Origin: Chondrinema litorale
GTDB taxonomy: Bacteria > Bacteroidota > Bacteroidia > Cytophagales > Flammeovirgaceae
DNA: 64,000 bases
Reading direction: 5' to 3'
Assembly (NCBI RefSeq): GCF_026250525.1
Contig: NZ_CP111043.1
Coordinates: forward strand, 62,001-126,000
Part shown: in pieces, positions 54,117-62,774 of the stretch
Layout of the letters: every line of letters begins with the position of its first letter
Position numbering within the stretch: the first letter of the stretch is position 1
Made by a program: the position numbers and the translations under genes
The notes under the pieces: model-generated
Told to the model about the DNA's origin: nothing
Seen by the model: only the letters and a program-made list of their open reading frames with translations
Database searches by the model: none

Positions 54117-56663
54117 CTATTCGGTTCTAATTGCGTCTACGGCTTTTAAATGAATGGCTTTTAAAGCTTGTAGCGATATGGTAATCCAAGCAAGTAATAA
54201 ACCTCCTACTAAAGCCAGAATAAATACGAGTGGAGAAATACTCACTCTATCTGCATAATTAGCTAACCAACTAGAAATGAAGTAATAACTTAGTGGAGCT
54301 GCGATTAAGAAACCTGCGATTAGTAAGAAGGTAAATTCTTTAGAGAGCAGTAATAAGATTTCTATAGGCGATGCTCCCAGAACTTTTCTTATTCCTATCT
54401 CTTTCGTTTTCTTTTCTGAGATGTAAGACACCAAACCAAGCAGACCTAAAACTGCGATAAGCACAGCGATAAAGGTAAATACACCTAATACTTTGCCTAG
54501 CTTTACTTCGGTTTTAAAAAGTGCATCAAAGCGATCGTCTACAAAGAAGTATTGAAAAGGCAAACCACCAGATTGTTTAGCCCAAGCCTGTTCGATGTTG
54601 CCAATCAAATCATGCAGATCTGTGTTTTTTTCAACTTTTACTGTAAGAAAAGACTCCTTTGTATAATCATTAATATTTTCACTTTGTAAGAACACTGCTA
54701 TCGGGCCTATTTGACTTTCATTGTAGCCACCTTCTAGCTTTGCATCTTTCATAATGCCTATTACCTCAAAGGTTGGTGCCGATGGATAAGGATACGAGAT
54801 AAATTCACCTAAAGCCTTTTCGTAATTACCTTTAGTATAACCTAATTGCTCTACTGCTGCTTCATTGAGAATTACCTTATTTAAATCAGAACCTTTTTCG
54901 TGATTAAAATTTCTTCCGTATAGCAGTTCTACATCGATAAGATTTAAGAAATCGACATCAGTAATAATATGGTTTAAGCTAAATTTTTTACCAGTAGCAT
55001 TCGATTTAAAGTAATCATGGTAATATATATGAGGCATCATACCATTGCTTTGGCTGGCAATTTTTACCCCAGGTATTTTCGATACTTCTTCTTTTAATGC
55101 TTTTTGTCTGTTTAATTTATCGGCATTGTAAGTTTCGCTTTCTGAGCTAGAATGCCCTCCGAGCATTTCGATATGCCTAATACTGAATAGATTTTCTTTA
55201 TTGTAACCAAGGTCTTTGTTACTCATAAATTTTACTTGAGAAAGTACCAAAGCCGTTGAAATAACCATGAATGTTGAAACAGCAAACTGCATACTTACCA
55301 AAAAGCTTCTGAAACGTTTTTCGCCACCTTTTGAACCTGGCAATCGTCCTTTTAAAACTTCAACTGGTTGGAAGCGAGTTAAATAAAATGCTGGATAAAT
55401 ACCTGCCAACAAACCTGTAATAATGGTTGCTATTGGTAAAAAGTAGGTGATTTCTGAGTATTCAGATATGGGTTTATGGAAAGTGTTATCTGTTAATTCA
55501 TTAAAATATGGCCTTAATAATTCGCATATTCCTAATGATAAAAGCGCTGCAAATGCACTAATTATCATCGATTCGAGCAAGAACTGCCAGATTAATGATT
55601 CTCTATTAGAGCCTAATGTTTTTCTTACACCAATTTCTCTAGCTCTTCCTGCTGCTCTTGCTGTTGCCAAGTTCATAAAATTGATACAAGCTAGTAGAAT
55701 AATAAAAATTGCAGCTAAACCAAACACATATAAGTTATCTATGCTGCCTACTGGGTCAAGTGGATATGGATTGGTAATTCCTTCTGATCTTAAATGAATA
55801 TCTTTTAGTGGTAATAAAAACAGCTCCCAAGGTTTTCCCTTTTTCTCAAACTCTTCGTAACTAATCTCCAAGACTCTTTCGATGGTGTTACCTGCGTATT
55901 TTTTAGGCAAATCTGCCATTTTATTTTCTAGTGCAGCTACATCTGTTCCTTCTTTCAGTTTTACATAAGTGACACATTGGCTCCAAATCCAGCTCCACTC
56001 CATTCTTTTCATCTCCTTAAAAGTGTAGATAGAAAACATAAAGTCGAAGTGAAAGTGAGAAGCAAAAGGCATATCTTCAATCACACCTTTAACCACTACA
56101 TTTTGCGCTGTTTTTCCATTGTCTATTTTGAGCATCTTCCCCACTACTAACTCGTTAAAGTTTGTAACCTCGCCAAAATATCTATTAGCCGTGCTTCTTG
56201 TGATTACTACTGAGTTTTGCTCATCTAGTGCATTTTGAGGAGAACCAGCCAACCATTCAAAATTGAACATGGAGATAAAAGAAGTATCTACACCAGCCAA
56301 TCGTTTTTCTTCAAAAGCCATAGACTGTTGGCCGGGCTGCTCAAATGTTATAAAATAACTTCCCGGCTGATACACTCTAGCACTCCCCTCCACCTCAGGA
56401 TAATTCTCTTTTAATAAAGCTGCTACTGGTGGCCCTCCTGATGTTAACCTTACATTTTCTTCTGACCAAATGTTTGTTTGGTTTAAGCGATAAATTTGTT
56501 CATAACTTCTATTATGTTTATCAAAGTTAAGTTCAGACGAAATATAAATTAAGATAAACAGACAAGATGCTAAACCTACAGCCAAACCTGTAATATTAAT
56601 TAGGCTATAAAACTTCTGTCTGATTAAACTTCTAAAGGCTACTTTTAAAATATTCTTAAACAT
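54117..56663 (-). CDS. MacB/FtsX-type ABC permease, first of a tandem set
   Basis: The protein has 848 residues from the ATG at 56663 (MFKNILKVAFRSLIRQKFYS), which matches the N-terminus of the other three; an upstream extension to 56741 is possible but does not look like MacB sequence. Layout is the same: TM1 (LINITGLAVGLASCLFIL), periplasmic domain 1 (about 45-305), FtsX core with NLATARAAGRAREIGVRKTL, periplasmic domain 2 (about 440-690), and second core (YISEKKTKEIGIRKVLGASPIEIL). It is the first gene of the leftward operon. It differs from the second and third copies over most of its length and is likely older. The 229-base region upstream is AT-rich with no clear promoter match. Confidence 0.87.
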   Translation of the reverse strand: MFKNILKVAFRSLIRQKFYSLINITGLAVGLASCLFILIYISSELNFDKHNRSYEQIYRLNQTNIWSEENVRLTSGGPPVAALLKENYPEVEGSARVYQPGSYFITFEQPGQQSMAFEEKRLAGVDTSFISMFNFEWLAGSPQNALDEQNSVVITRSTANRYFGEVTNFNELVVGKMLKIDNGKTAQNVVVKGVIEDMPFASHFHFDFMFSIYTFKEMKRMEWSWIWSQCVTYVKLKEGTDVAALENKMADLPKKYAGNTIERVLEISYEEFEKKGKPWELFLLPLKDIHLRSEGITNPYPLDPVGSIDNLYVFGLAAIFIILLACINFMNLATARAAGRAREIGVRKTLGSNRESLIWQFLLESMIISAFAALLSLGICELLRPYFNELTDNTFHKPISEYSEITYFLPIATIITGLLAGIYPAFYLTRFQPVEVLKGRLPGSKGGEKRFRSFLVSMQFAVSTFMVISTALVLSQVKFMSNKDLGYNKENLFSIRHIEMLGGHSSSESETYNADKLNRQKALKEEVSKIPGVKIASQSNGMMPHIYYHDYFKSNATGKKFSLNHIITDVDFLNLIDVELLYGRNFNHEKGSDLNKVILNEAAVEQLGYTKGNYEKALGEFISYPYPSAPTFEVIGIMKDAKLEGGYNESQIGPIAVFLQSENINDYTKESFLTVKVEKNTDLHDLIGNIEQAWAKQSGGLPFQYFFVDDRFDALFKTEVKLGKVLGVFTFIAVLIAVLGLLGLVSYISEKKTKEIGIRKVLGASPIEILLLLSKEFTFLLIAGFLIAAPLSYYFISSWLANYADRVSISPLVFILALVGGLLLAWITISLQALKAIHLKAVDAIRTE

Positions 56664-56892
56664 AATGTTCGATTTTGTAATTTTTATTTCAATCCGGATG
56701 CCAGCATTTAAGTTGCTGTTTATCAAATAGTTACAACACACTCACAGATTTAAGTGTATCGAAAACGTTACAACTGCTGTTTGCTGGCGATACAAAATGA
56801 TACAGTACAAAAAACTTATTTGATTTTTTACTAAATAATCTATGTTTACAAATTAATTTTTCACAAAATATCATCTGATAGATTTTTTTAAA

Positions 56893-57405
56893 ATGAACCA
56901 GCTCAAAAACAACTTCACCACTATTTTAGCTTGTAGCTTTTTCCTACTGCTTTTCAGTTGCGATTCTGATGAATACCCAACCGAAAACTATATGCACCTA
57001 TACATCAATGGTTATGAATGGGAAGCGTTCCAATTTCAAGTAACATCAACACAAAATAGCAATGGCGAGGTAGAAATTGCCATAATTGCTACAGCAGAGC
57101 TAAATGAGGCTGTTATTATTGGTATTCAGGGTTTTCCAGATGAGATACAAAGCCGAACTCAAGAAATAACATCACTTGCCAACGGAGATTTTTTGGGCTA
57201 TCGCGAAGAAGGTAATGCAACAGGTATAGAAACACACTCTTCTTTTGGCTGCACCACGATTGATGGCAGCATTTTTATTGATGAATACAATACAGATGAA
57301 GGCTATATTAGCGGTACTTTTGGGGGCACGGTCTGTTCAACAGGAGCACAAGATGTTGTAACTTTTTCTAGTGGAGAGTTTTTGAGAATTTCATTAGATC
57401 AATAA
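56893..57405 (+). CDS. Lipoprotein, DUF6252-like
   Basis: The product has 170 residues. The N-terminus is a lipoprotein signal (TTILACSFFLLLFSC, Cys23 or so as the lipid site). The mature portion is beta-rich with YLYINGYEWEAFQFQ, then VTSTQNSNGEVEIAIIATAE, and two later cysteines (FGCTTIDG; GGTVCST), compatible with a small lipoprotein that binds a ligand or carries a disulfide. It resembles the DUF6252 class of Bacteroidota lipoproteins, from memory only. Divergent from the permease operon, so it might share upstream control. Confidence 0.65.
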   Translation: MNQLKNNFTTILACSFFLLLFSCDSDEYPTENYMHLYINGYEWEAFQFQVTSTQNSNGEVEIAIIATAELNEAVIIGIQGFPDEIQSRTQEITSLANGDFLGYREEGNATGIETHSSFGCTTIDGSIFIDEYNTDEGYISGTFGGTVCSTGAQDVVTFSSGEFLRISLDQ

Positions 57406-57435
57406 ATGAAAATTGGGAAAATATAATTGATCTGA

Positions 57436-58248
57436 TCAAGGTTTCACATATATCTCCTGAACACATCGGCAACCTATATTTTCCTTTTTTTCTTCTGGCT
57501 CAACAGAAGAAATATCCCAAACCTGCTTGGTATTATTATCTGAATAGTGAGAACTTAAGATTACTTTTTTACTGTAAGCATCTGGCACAAAAGTATACAC
57601 ATCGTCTCCTTCTCTCATTTTCCAGTTGTTTGTCCACTCCCAAATATGTGGAATCTTATAATCTTTAAGAGTAGCATCTTTTTGAGAAGAAATTACCGCA
57701 TGTTTCCATTCGAATGCATCTGGCAATCGTTTGCCTTGTGAGTTACAATAAGCATTTGCTTCAAACCAAGAAAGTAACACTACAGCAGATTCAGTATTCT
57801 TTAAATCACTAGAAGAAATAAACTTTACATTTTCAAAGTGTATATCTTTTGGTTGAGTAATCTCTATGTAATCTTTATATTCTTGATACGATATTGGTTT
57901 TTTATCAATTAAGAAGCCTTTAATCATTCTATTACCTACTACATTACCATCTTTTTCTAGATACTCACCACCAGGAACAAATACCATATCTTCTGGCACT
58001 GTAACTTTATCGGGTAACAATTCAAATAAATCTGGCTCTTCAGTAGGTTTTATAGGGTCGACCAATAGCAAATTTTCCATCTGGTTTTGCTGCTGAGACT
58101 CTCTTGAGAATGTTGTAGCCAAAGACTGGTTTACTGTAACTTTTTCTTTTTTACTGATTGGTTGCTCATCCTTTATACGTTGTATTTTACTACAACTAAT
58201 TTGCAAAAGCACGATTCCAAACAGCAAAACTCCTAAAACTCTATGCAT
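57436..58248 (-). CDS. FGE/sulfatase-modifying-domain lipoprotein, degenerate
   Basis: The product has 270 residues with a lipoprotein-type signal (MHRVLGVLLFGIVLLQISCS, Cys19). Residues about 95-262 resemble the formylglycine-generating enzyme fold: MVFVPGGEYLE, KGFLIDKKPISYQEYKDYI, LLSWFEANAYCNSQGKRLPDAFEWKHAV, IWEWTNNW and a final IGCRCV (Cys260, Cys262) in the place of the normal G-F-R-C. The usual V-x-R-G-G-S-W segment is replaced by KKVILSSHY, and the catalytic cysteine pair of FGE does not appear, so enzyme activity is unlikely. The GldJ and GldK gliding/T9SS lipoproteins also carry such a domain, but this one is much shorter. A structural lipoprotein role is probable. Confidence 0.72.
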   Translation of the reverse strand: MHRVLGVLLFGIVLLQISCSKIQRIKDEQPISKKEKVTVNQSLATTFSRESQQQNQMENLLLVDPIKPTEEPDLFELLPDKVTVPEDMVFVPGGEYLEKDGNVVGNRMIKGFLIDKKPISYQEYKDYIEITQPKDIHFENVKFISSSDLKNTESAVVLLSWFEANAYCNSQGKRLPDAFEWKHAVISSQKDATLKDYKIPHIWEWTNNWKMREGDDVYTFVPDAYSKKVILSSHYSDNNTKQVWDISSVEPEEKKENIGCRCVQEIYVKP

Positions 58249-58379
58249 GCTAATTCAGGTAAATTCTACCTATGTTTTAAAAAAAATGTATTAGTAGGTT
58301 AAATCCAATTTTTTCTTAATAAAGAACCCATTATTTGTTTAAAGATTATCTTTTTAGATTTGTTCAAAATTTTTGAGTA

Positions 58380-58829
58380 ATGATTGATATAAGAAAGGGA
58401 ATAAAAGCTGATGCAGAAACCATTGCTGCTTTTCAGGTAACAATGGCAAGAGAAACTGAAGACCTTGTATTAGATTTAGCTACTGTTGTAAAAGGAGTTA
58501 ATAAAATATTAGACGAGCCGGATAGAGGTTACTATCTAATAGCAGAAAGTGAAGGAGAAATTATAGCTTCACTCCTAGTTTTATACGAATGGAGCGATTG
58601 GAGAAATGGTGATGTGTTGTGGATTCACTCTTTGTTTGTAGTAGAAGCACACAGGGGAAAAGGCATTTTTAGAAAAATGTATGATAAGCTCCAAAAATTT
58701 GTTGATGAAAACGAATCTTATAAAGGCATAAGATTGTATGTAGAAAAAACTAACGAGAAAGCGCAAAAGGTTTACAATGCAATAGGCATGACTAAAGAAC
58801 ATTATGACATGTATGAGTGGTTAAAATAA
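58380..58829 (+). CDS. GNAT N-acetyltransferase
   Basis: The protein has 149 residues. It shows the GNAT pattern: IRKGIKADAETIAAFQVTMA, LIAESEGEIIASLLVLYEWS, motif A LFVVEAHRGKGIFRKMYDKL (HRGKGI is the acetyl-CoA-binding loop) and RLYVEKTNEKAQKVYNAIGM. The final EHYDMYEWLK fits the family's aromatic end. Substrate unknown; no toxin-antitoxin partner is adjacent. ATG at 58380 is the only good start. The neighbouring -33/-7-like motif at 58866-58900 belongs to the porin gene downstream. Confidence 0.85.
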   Translation: MIDIRKGIKADAETIAAFQVTMARETEDLVLDLATVVKGVNKILDEPDRGYYLIAESEGEIIASLLVLYEWSDWRNGDVLWIHSLFVVEAHRGKGIFRKMYDKLQKFVDENESYKGIRLYVEKTNEKAQKVYNAIGMTKEHYDMYEWLK

Positions 58830-58865
58830 TTTTATCCACTCTTAAAAATTCTTAAATACTTTCTT

Positions 58866-58900
58866 TTTGCATGATACTCGTTAATTTCGTGTTTAGTTTG
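58866..58900 (+). promoter_or_regulatory. Possible promoter of the putative porin
   Basis: TTTG at 58866-58869 and TTAGTTTG at 58893-58900 (one mismatch from TAnnTTTG), 23 bases apart, lie 71 bases before the porin ATG. Moderate match. Confidence 0.45.
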
Positions 58901-58970
58901 AAGAAAGATTTTCAGTTCAATAAACTAGTGAGTTAGATCTGAAGATTCTGGAAAGGTTTATTCATCTGTA

Positions 58971-61055
58971 ATGCTCAATATTCCAAATTTGAAAAAGCAT
59001 TTTTTTATTTGCTGTATTTTTTCTGTTTTTCTGTTATCAGAATTATCAGCACAGGTACTGCCAAGTCAGAATGACAATAATCTCAGTGATGCCGATTTTG
59101 GGTCTCTTCCCAAAAGTGATAGCTTAGGTGCAAAAAAAGACGACAAAGGCCAATTAATTCTTGAGCCCGTTCCAGAAGATATCTATTCTACCAGAACTTC
59201 AGGCTTTATCTATGAATTAGATTGGTTATTTAACCGTAGAGACGAACATTATTTAGATACTACTCTACATAATCTGCATCGCTACAATTTTGTCGATAAA
59301 AACCAATACGAATATCAGGATTTAGGCAACTTGGGTACTGCCATTAAATCTATCTATTTTGATACACCAAACGAAATTGGAGACAGGCTGGGCATTACCA
59401 ATTTAAAACCCTATTTGCATACCGAAGATAAAATCCAATATCTGGATACCAAATCGCCCTTTACCAGTTGGTACTATGTGCAAGGAGCAGAAGGTAGGTC
59501 TATTATAGATGTACATCACTCCCAAAATGTTAAACCAAACTGGAATGTGGGTTTAAGAATTTACCGACTCAATGCCAGAGTTTTAATTGGATCAGAAAGT
59601 GCCAACTCCAACGACAGGCAGGTTTCGCACGAAGACTACATCTTTAAAACCAGATACGAGTCTGATAATAAAAGATATCGAATGCTATTTTTTGTGCAAA
59701 GCATGAAACATGTGATGGAAGAAACAGGTGGATTGCAATTGAGCAGCGAAGACAGTTTGCTTTTAGATAATCCTCCAAGAGAATTGGAAGAAGGCGAAGA
59801 AACCACTTACGAGTCGCTCGACGAGCTGTTTGGATTAGGTACCGGCGAATTAGAAAACCGCTTATCTAGTGTACAAAGCACACAAAGGAAAGACCAAGCA
59901 AGGCTTTTCCACGAGTATACATTCTTAGGACATCAAGGTTTGCAGCTTTTCCATATTTTCAATTATGAGAAAAATAAATACAAATACTTTGATGAGGCTT
60001 TCCAGACCAATATAGCTTATTATGAGACTTTCTCTCAGTTAGGTTTTAGTGATGCATCTACCTACACACATACTCAGCGATTTAATGAGCTCGAAAATAC
60101 ATTGGGCTTAAAAGGTAGAGCCGATAAGCTTTTCTATCTATTTTACATAAAACAAAAAAATTACAAGTATCACTTTCAGATCGCTCCAGATATTCAAATA
60201 CCAAGAGAGCTATCTGCCCAAAGGTTTTTCGGCTTTAAAGGTGCCTACGATTTAAGCCCAACAATTAGGTTTAGAGGAGATTATGAAACATTAGTTGGAG
60301 AAGACACAGGCTTAAAAATATTTGCAGAAATGCAAACTCCTCTTTTAACTGTAAGCCACAGAAGAATTGCAGCAGAGCCAAGCTTAATGCAGCAATATTA
60401 TTATGGTGAAGTTTTTAATTGGGATAATAGCTCTATCAATGAAGATACAGGTGAAGGGAATTTAAGAAGTGCTTCTTACTCAGAAACCAAAGTTTCAGCC
60501 CCTTTACTTAACAAAAAAGTGATGTTGAGGCCATTTGCTAGCTACTCAACCTTTGACGATTACATCTACTACGACACTTTGGCGCTACCTACACAGTACG
60601 GAGAGACGATCTCTATTTTACAAGTAGGCTTAGAAATGGAAACCCATTTTAACTGGTTCCATCAGAGAGTTTATGGTGTTTACACACTAAACGATACAGA
60701 GGATATTATTAGAATGCCTGAAATACTAGCTAATTATCAGGTGTATTACCAAGGCCACCCGTTTGGTTTTCCAATTCTGATACAAACTGGTTTCGACTTC
60801 CATTGGAACTCAGAATATTTTGCTGATGCATTTATGCCAGTTACGCAGCAGTTCTATTTGCAAGACGACTTAAAAGTTGGGAATTACCTAAGAGGAGATT
60901 TCTTTTTGAACTTCCAGATGAAAAAAGTTATCATGTTCCTTAAGATGACAAATGCTTTACAAGGTGTACAAAGAGAGGGATATTACACTACCCCTCTTTA
61001 TATGGGCCAACCAAGAAGTTTTGAATTTGGTCTCACTTGGTTGTTTTATGATTAA
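58971..61055 (+). CDS. Putative porin (Bacteroidota outer-membrane beta-barrel)
   Basis: The protein has 694 residues. A signal peptide (up to LSAQ, about residue 28) precedes a plug-like acidic region (VLPSQNDNNLSDADFGSLPK), then a long run of alternating hydrophobic-aromatic strands characteristic of a large outer-membrane beta-barrel (FLGHQGLQLFHIFNYEKNKYKYF, KADKLFYLFYIKQKNYKYHF, GLEMETHFNWFHQRVYGVYT). It ends with a C-terminal strand R-S-F-E-F-G-L-T-W-L-F-Y-D, the aromatic end needed for barrel assembly. This fits the Bacteroidota 'putative porin' family (PF14121-like). Substrates are unknown. It overlaps the convergent neighbour by four bases at the end. Confidence 0.85.
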   Translation: MLNIPNLKKHFFICCIFSVFLLSELSAQVLPSQNDNNLSDADFGSLPKSDSLGAKKDDKGQLILEPVPEDIYSTRTSGFIYELDWLFNRRDEHYLDTTLHNLHRYNFVDKNQYEYQDLGNLGTAIKSIYFDTPNEIGDRLGITNLKPYLHTEDKIQYLDTKSPFTSWYYVQGAEGRSIIDVHHSQNVKPNWNVGLRIYRLNARVLIGSESANSNDRQVSHEDYIFKTRYESDNKRYRMLFFVQSMKHVMEETGGLQLSSEDSLLLDNPPRELEEGEETTYESLDELFGLGTGELENRLSSVQSTQRKDQARLFHEYTFLGHQGLQLFHIFNYEKNKYKYFDEAFQTNIAYYETFSQLGFSDASTYTHTQRFNELENTLGLKGRADKLFYLFYIKQKNYKYHFQIAPDIQIPRELSAQRFFGFKGAYDLSPTIRFRGDYETLVGEDTGLKIFAEMQTPLLTVSHRRIAAEPSLMQQYYYGEVFNWDNSSINEDTGEGNLRSASYSETKVSAPLLNKKVMLRPFASYSTFDDYIYYDTLALPTQYGETISILQVGLEMETHFNWFHQRVYGVYTLNDTEDIIRMPEILANYQVYYQGHPFGFPILIQTGFDFHWNSEYFADAFMPVTQQFYLQDDLKVGNYLRGDFFLNFQMKKVIMFLKMTNALQGVQREGYYTTPLYMGQPRSFEFGLTWLFYD

Positions 61056-61822
61056 TTCTCTTCATCTTTTACATAGAAGATTTCATTGTATTTTTTGCTA
61101 AAGTAATTGCCATTAGCTAAAACTAGCACTTTGTCTTCGTTTAGAGCGACTACAATGGCATTTACTTCTTTCCCTAAGATCAAAATCATATATTCATCTC
61201 CGGGCTTAAGGTTTATTCCCTTTTCAGTAGTATATGTTCTGGTGGTAGAATATAAGTTTCTGAGCTTAATCGATGAAGCTACCGTTTCATTACCTTCAGT
61301 TATAAATGCTTTAGCACCTTTTATTTCTTTTATTTTACATGGCTTTAACTCGTTGCTTTCGAGATAAACGGCCGAATCTCCACTTTGTAAAATGCCATTT
61401 TTAGTATAAACAGGCTTTTTTATAGGGTTATAGTAATCGTTAGCACCGTTGTTTTCATTCTGTAGACTTCCGGTACTTTCGGCTTGTTCTCCCATAGCAA
61501 TAATATCTGCCGAAACGGTCACTTTTGTCTCGGTAAATAATATGAGGAATGAGTTTTTAAAGTCAACTGTAATATTGGCAAACACATGCCCTTTTGGTAG
61601 TGGATACTTTTTGTACATATCTGTTTTAGCCTCTAACACCAAGGCATCTTTATCTAAACCACCAATCCCCAAAACTTTTAAAGTGTGAGCATTTCCATGA
61701 GCTAATCCAACGATTTTAAAATTTGCATCTGTAAGAGCAACACTGCTGGTCATTATTCCACTATGAAATGCGCAAGAAGACAATAGAAGTAATAGGCAAA
61801 AGTACCTTTTTTTGATAATCAT
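61052..61822 (-). CDS. Lipoprotein, DUF6567-like
   Basis: The product has 256 residues with a lipoprotein signal: IIKKRYFCLLLLLSSCAFHS, lipid site at Cys17. Downstream, TSSVALTDANFKIVGLAHGN, the LGIGGLDKDALVLEAKTDMY segment and HVFANITVDF match a recurring Bacteroidota lipoprotein family (DUF6567, TRL-like). Function unknown; outer-membrane localisation likely. It overlaps the porin by four bases at its 3' end, on the opposite strand. Confidence 0.7.
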   Translation of the reverse strand: MIIKKRYFCLLLLLSSCAFHSGIMTSSVALTDANFKIVGLAHGNAHTLKVLGIGGLDKDALVLEAKTDMYKKYPLPKGHVFANITVDFKNSFLILFTETKVTVSADIIAMGEQAESTGSLQNENNGANDYYNPIKKPVYTKNGILQSGDSAVYLESNELKPCKIKEIKGAKAFITEGNETVASSIKLRNLYSTTRTYTTEKGINLKPGDEYMILILGKEVNAIVVALNEDKVLVLANGNYFSKKYNEIFYVKDEEN

Positions 61823-62132
61823 TTTTTATAAAAATTTAGTTAATAGCGTCAAATCTACTATGCTAACGCTAACCATAAAAGGCTATTTTTTATAAAAAAA
61901 GTTAAATTGAACAGGACCTACTCTACATGCGCTACAGTGAGCTTTTCAAAATATTTTCTTTCGTTTTTAATATGTAACAAAAAAAGCTATCATAATTTCT
62001 TGAATTACAATAGCTTTCGTTTGTTGGGGTATATAAACTTACATTTTCTTTATCACCTACTTATCGCTTTCTTAGACTCTATAAATCTTTATAACTATTA
62101 GTTATAGGTTGAGATCTTTTCTATATCTAAAA
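61823..62132. other. 310-bp AT-rich intergenic region
   Basis: No coding frame, tRNA or strong promoter. A weak hairpin with arms AAAGCTAT and ATAGCTTT lies near 61983-62010. It may act as a weak terminator for the leftward NADAR gene. Confidence 0.4.
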
Positions 62133-62732
62133 TTATAACCAAGTCTTTTCGGTTTTTCTTTCAGAAGATCCAAAAAATCCATTTTCTGTGAAATAATCTC
62201 TTACTTCCATGAGCGCAAAACCTAATAGGTTAAGACCTCTCCAATTATGAACATGATGTACATCATTACTGTCTTTACTCAAACCAATTCCCCAGATTTG
62301 ATCTACTGGACTGGCTTCTACCAAAACTCTCGTATTGGTACTCATTAAAAAACTCCACAGCTCTCTGTTTTGGTTAAACTTATAGATGTTGCCATACTGC
62401 ACAATATCGTAGCGGTGTGCATTCCAAATATTCTCGTCAAAACCAGTAACTTGTCTACCTAGTTTTTTTGCTTCTGCTGGAGTATTTGCCGCGATAATTT
62501 TTTCATAAATGTTTTTGTCTCCAAACAACAAGGCTTTTTGAGCCATCATCCAGTGCTCGGCAGTTTTATAGGCTACTCCATCAATTATAAACTGAGATTC
62601 ATACCACTGGCTAAAACATGTACTAGTCACTTCATTTTTACTTTTTGTGTGCCCCCAAAAGAATACATATTTGAGATTTACCTCATTATTAAACTGTTCT
62701 TTAAGCCAATCTACACCGTATTTACTTGTCAT
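62133..62732 (-). CDS. NADAR domain protein (YbiA family)
   Basis: The protein has 199 residues. The NADAR (NAD/ADP-ribose) fold is visible: KYVFFWGHTKS, CFSQWYESQFIIDGVAYKTAEHWMMAQKALLFGD (the conserved E-H-W-M-M-A-x-K-A), LGRQVTGFDENIWNAHRYDIV, GIYKFNQN-like segment, and the IWGIGLSKDSNDVHHVHNWRGLNLLGFALM end (IWGIGL and N-x-x-G-x-N-x-L-G-x-A-L-M). The family includes N-glycosidases acting on riboflavin intermediates and, in newer work, on ADP-ribosylated guanine. No ribosyltransferase or DarT-like gene is next to it, so the physiological substrate stays open. The gene is 42 bases from the TlpA-like gene, same strand. Confidence 0.88.
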   Translation of the reverse strand: MTSKYGVDWLKEQFNNEVNLKYVFFWGHTKSKNEVTSTCFSQWYESQFIIDGVAYKTAEHWMMAQKALLFGDKNIYEKIIAANTPAEAKKLGRQVTGFDENIWNAHRYDIVQYGNIYKFNQNRELWSFLMSTNTRVLVEASPVDQIWGIGLSKDSNDVHHVHNWRGLNLLGFALMEVRDYFTENGFFGSSERKTEKTWL

Positions 62733-62774
62733 TTTAGTTCTTCGTTTTTATTCAGATGGATTATAACACTTCTA

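Noticed and set aside
55447..55797. 116-codon plus-strand frame within the first permease gene
   Set aside because: It is antisense to the FtsX core of the permease. No domain and no independent start signal.
58380..58829. GNAT gene as the toxin of a GNAT-RHH (TacT-like) toxin-antitoxin system
   Set aside because: No ribbon-helix-helix antitoxin gene is upstream; the preceding gene is an unrelated lipoprotein on the other strand.
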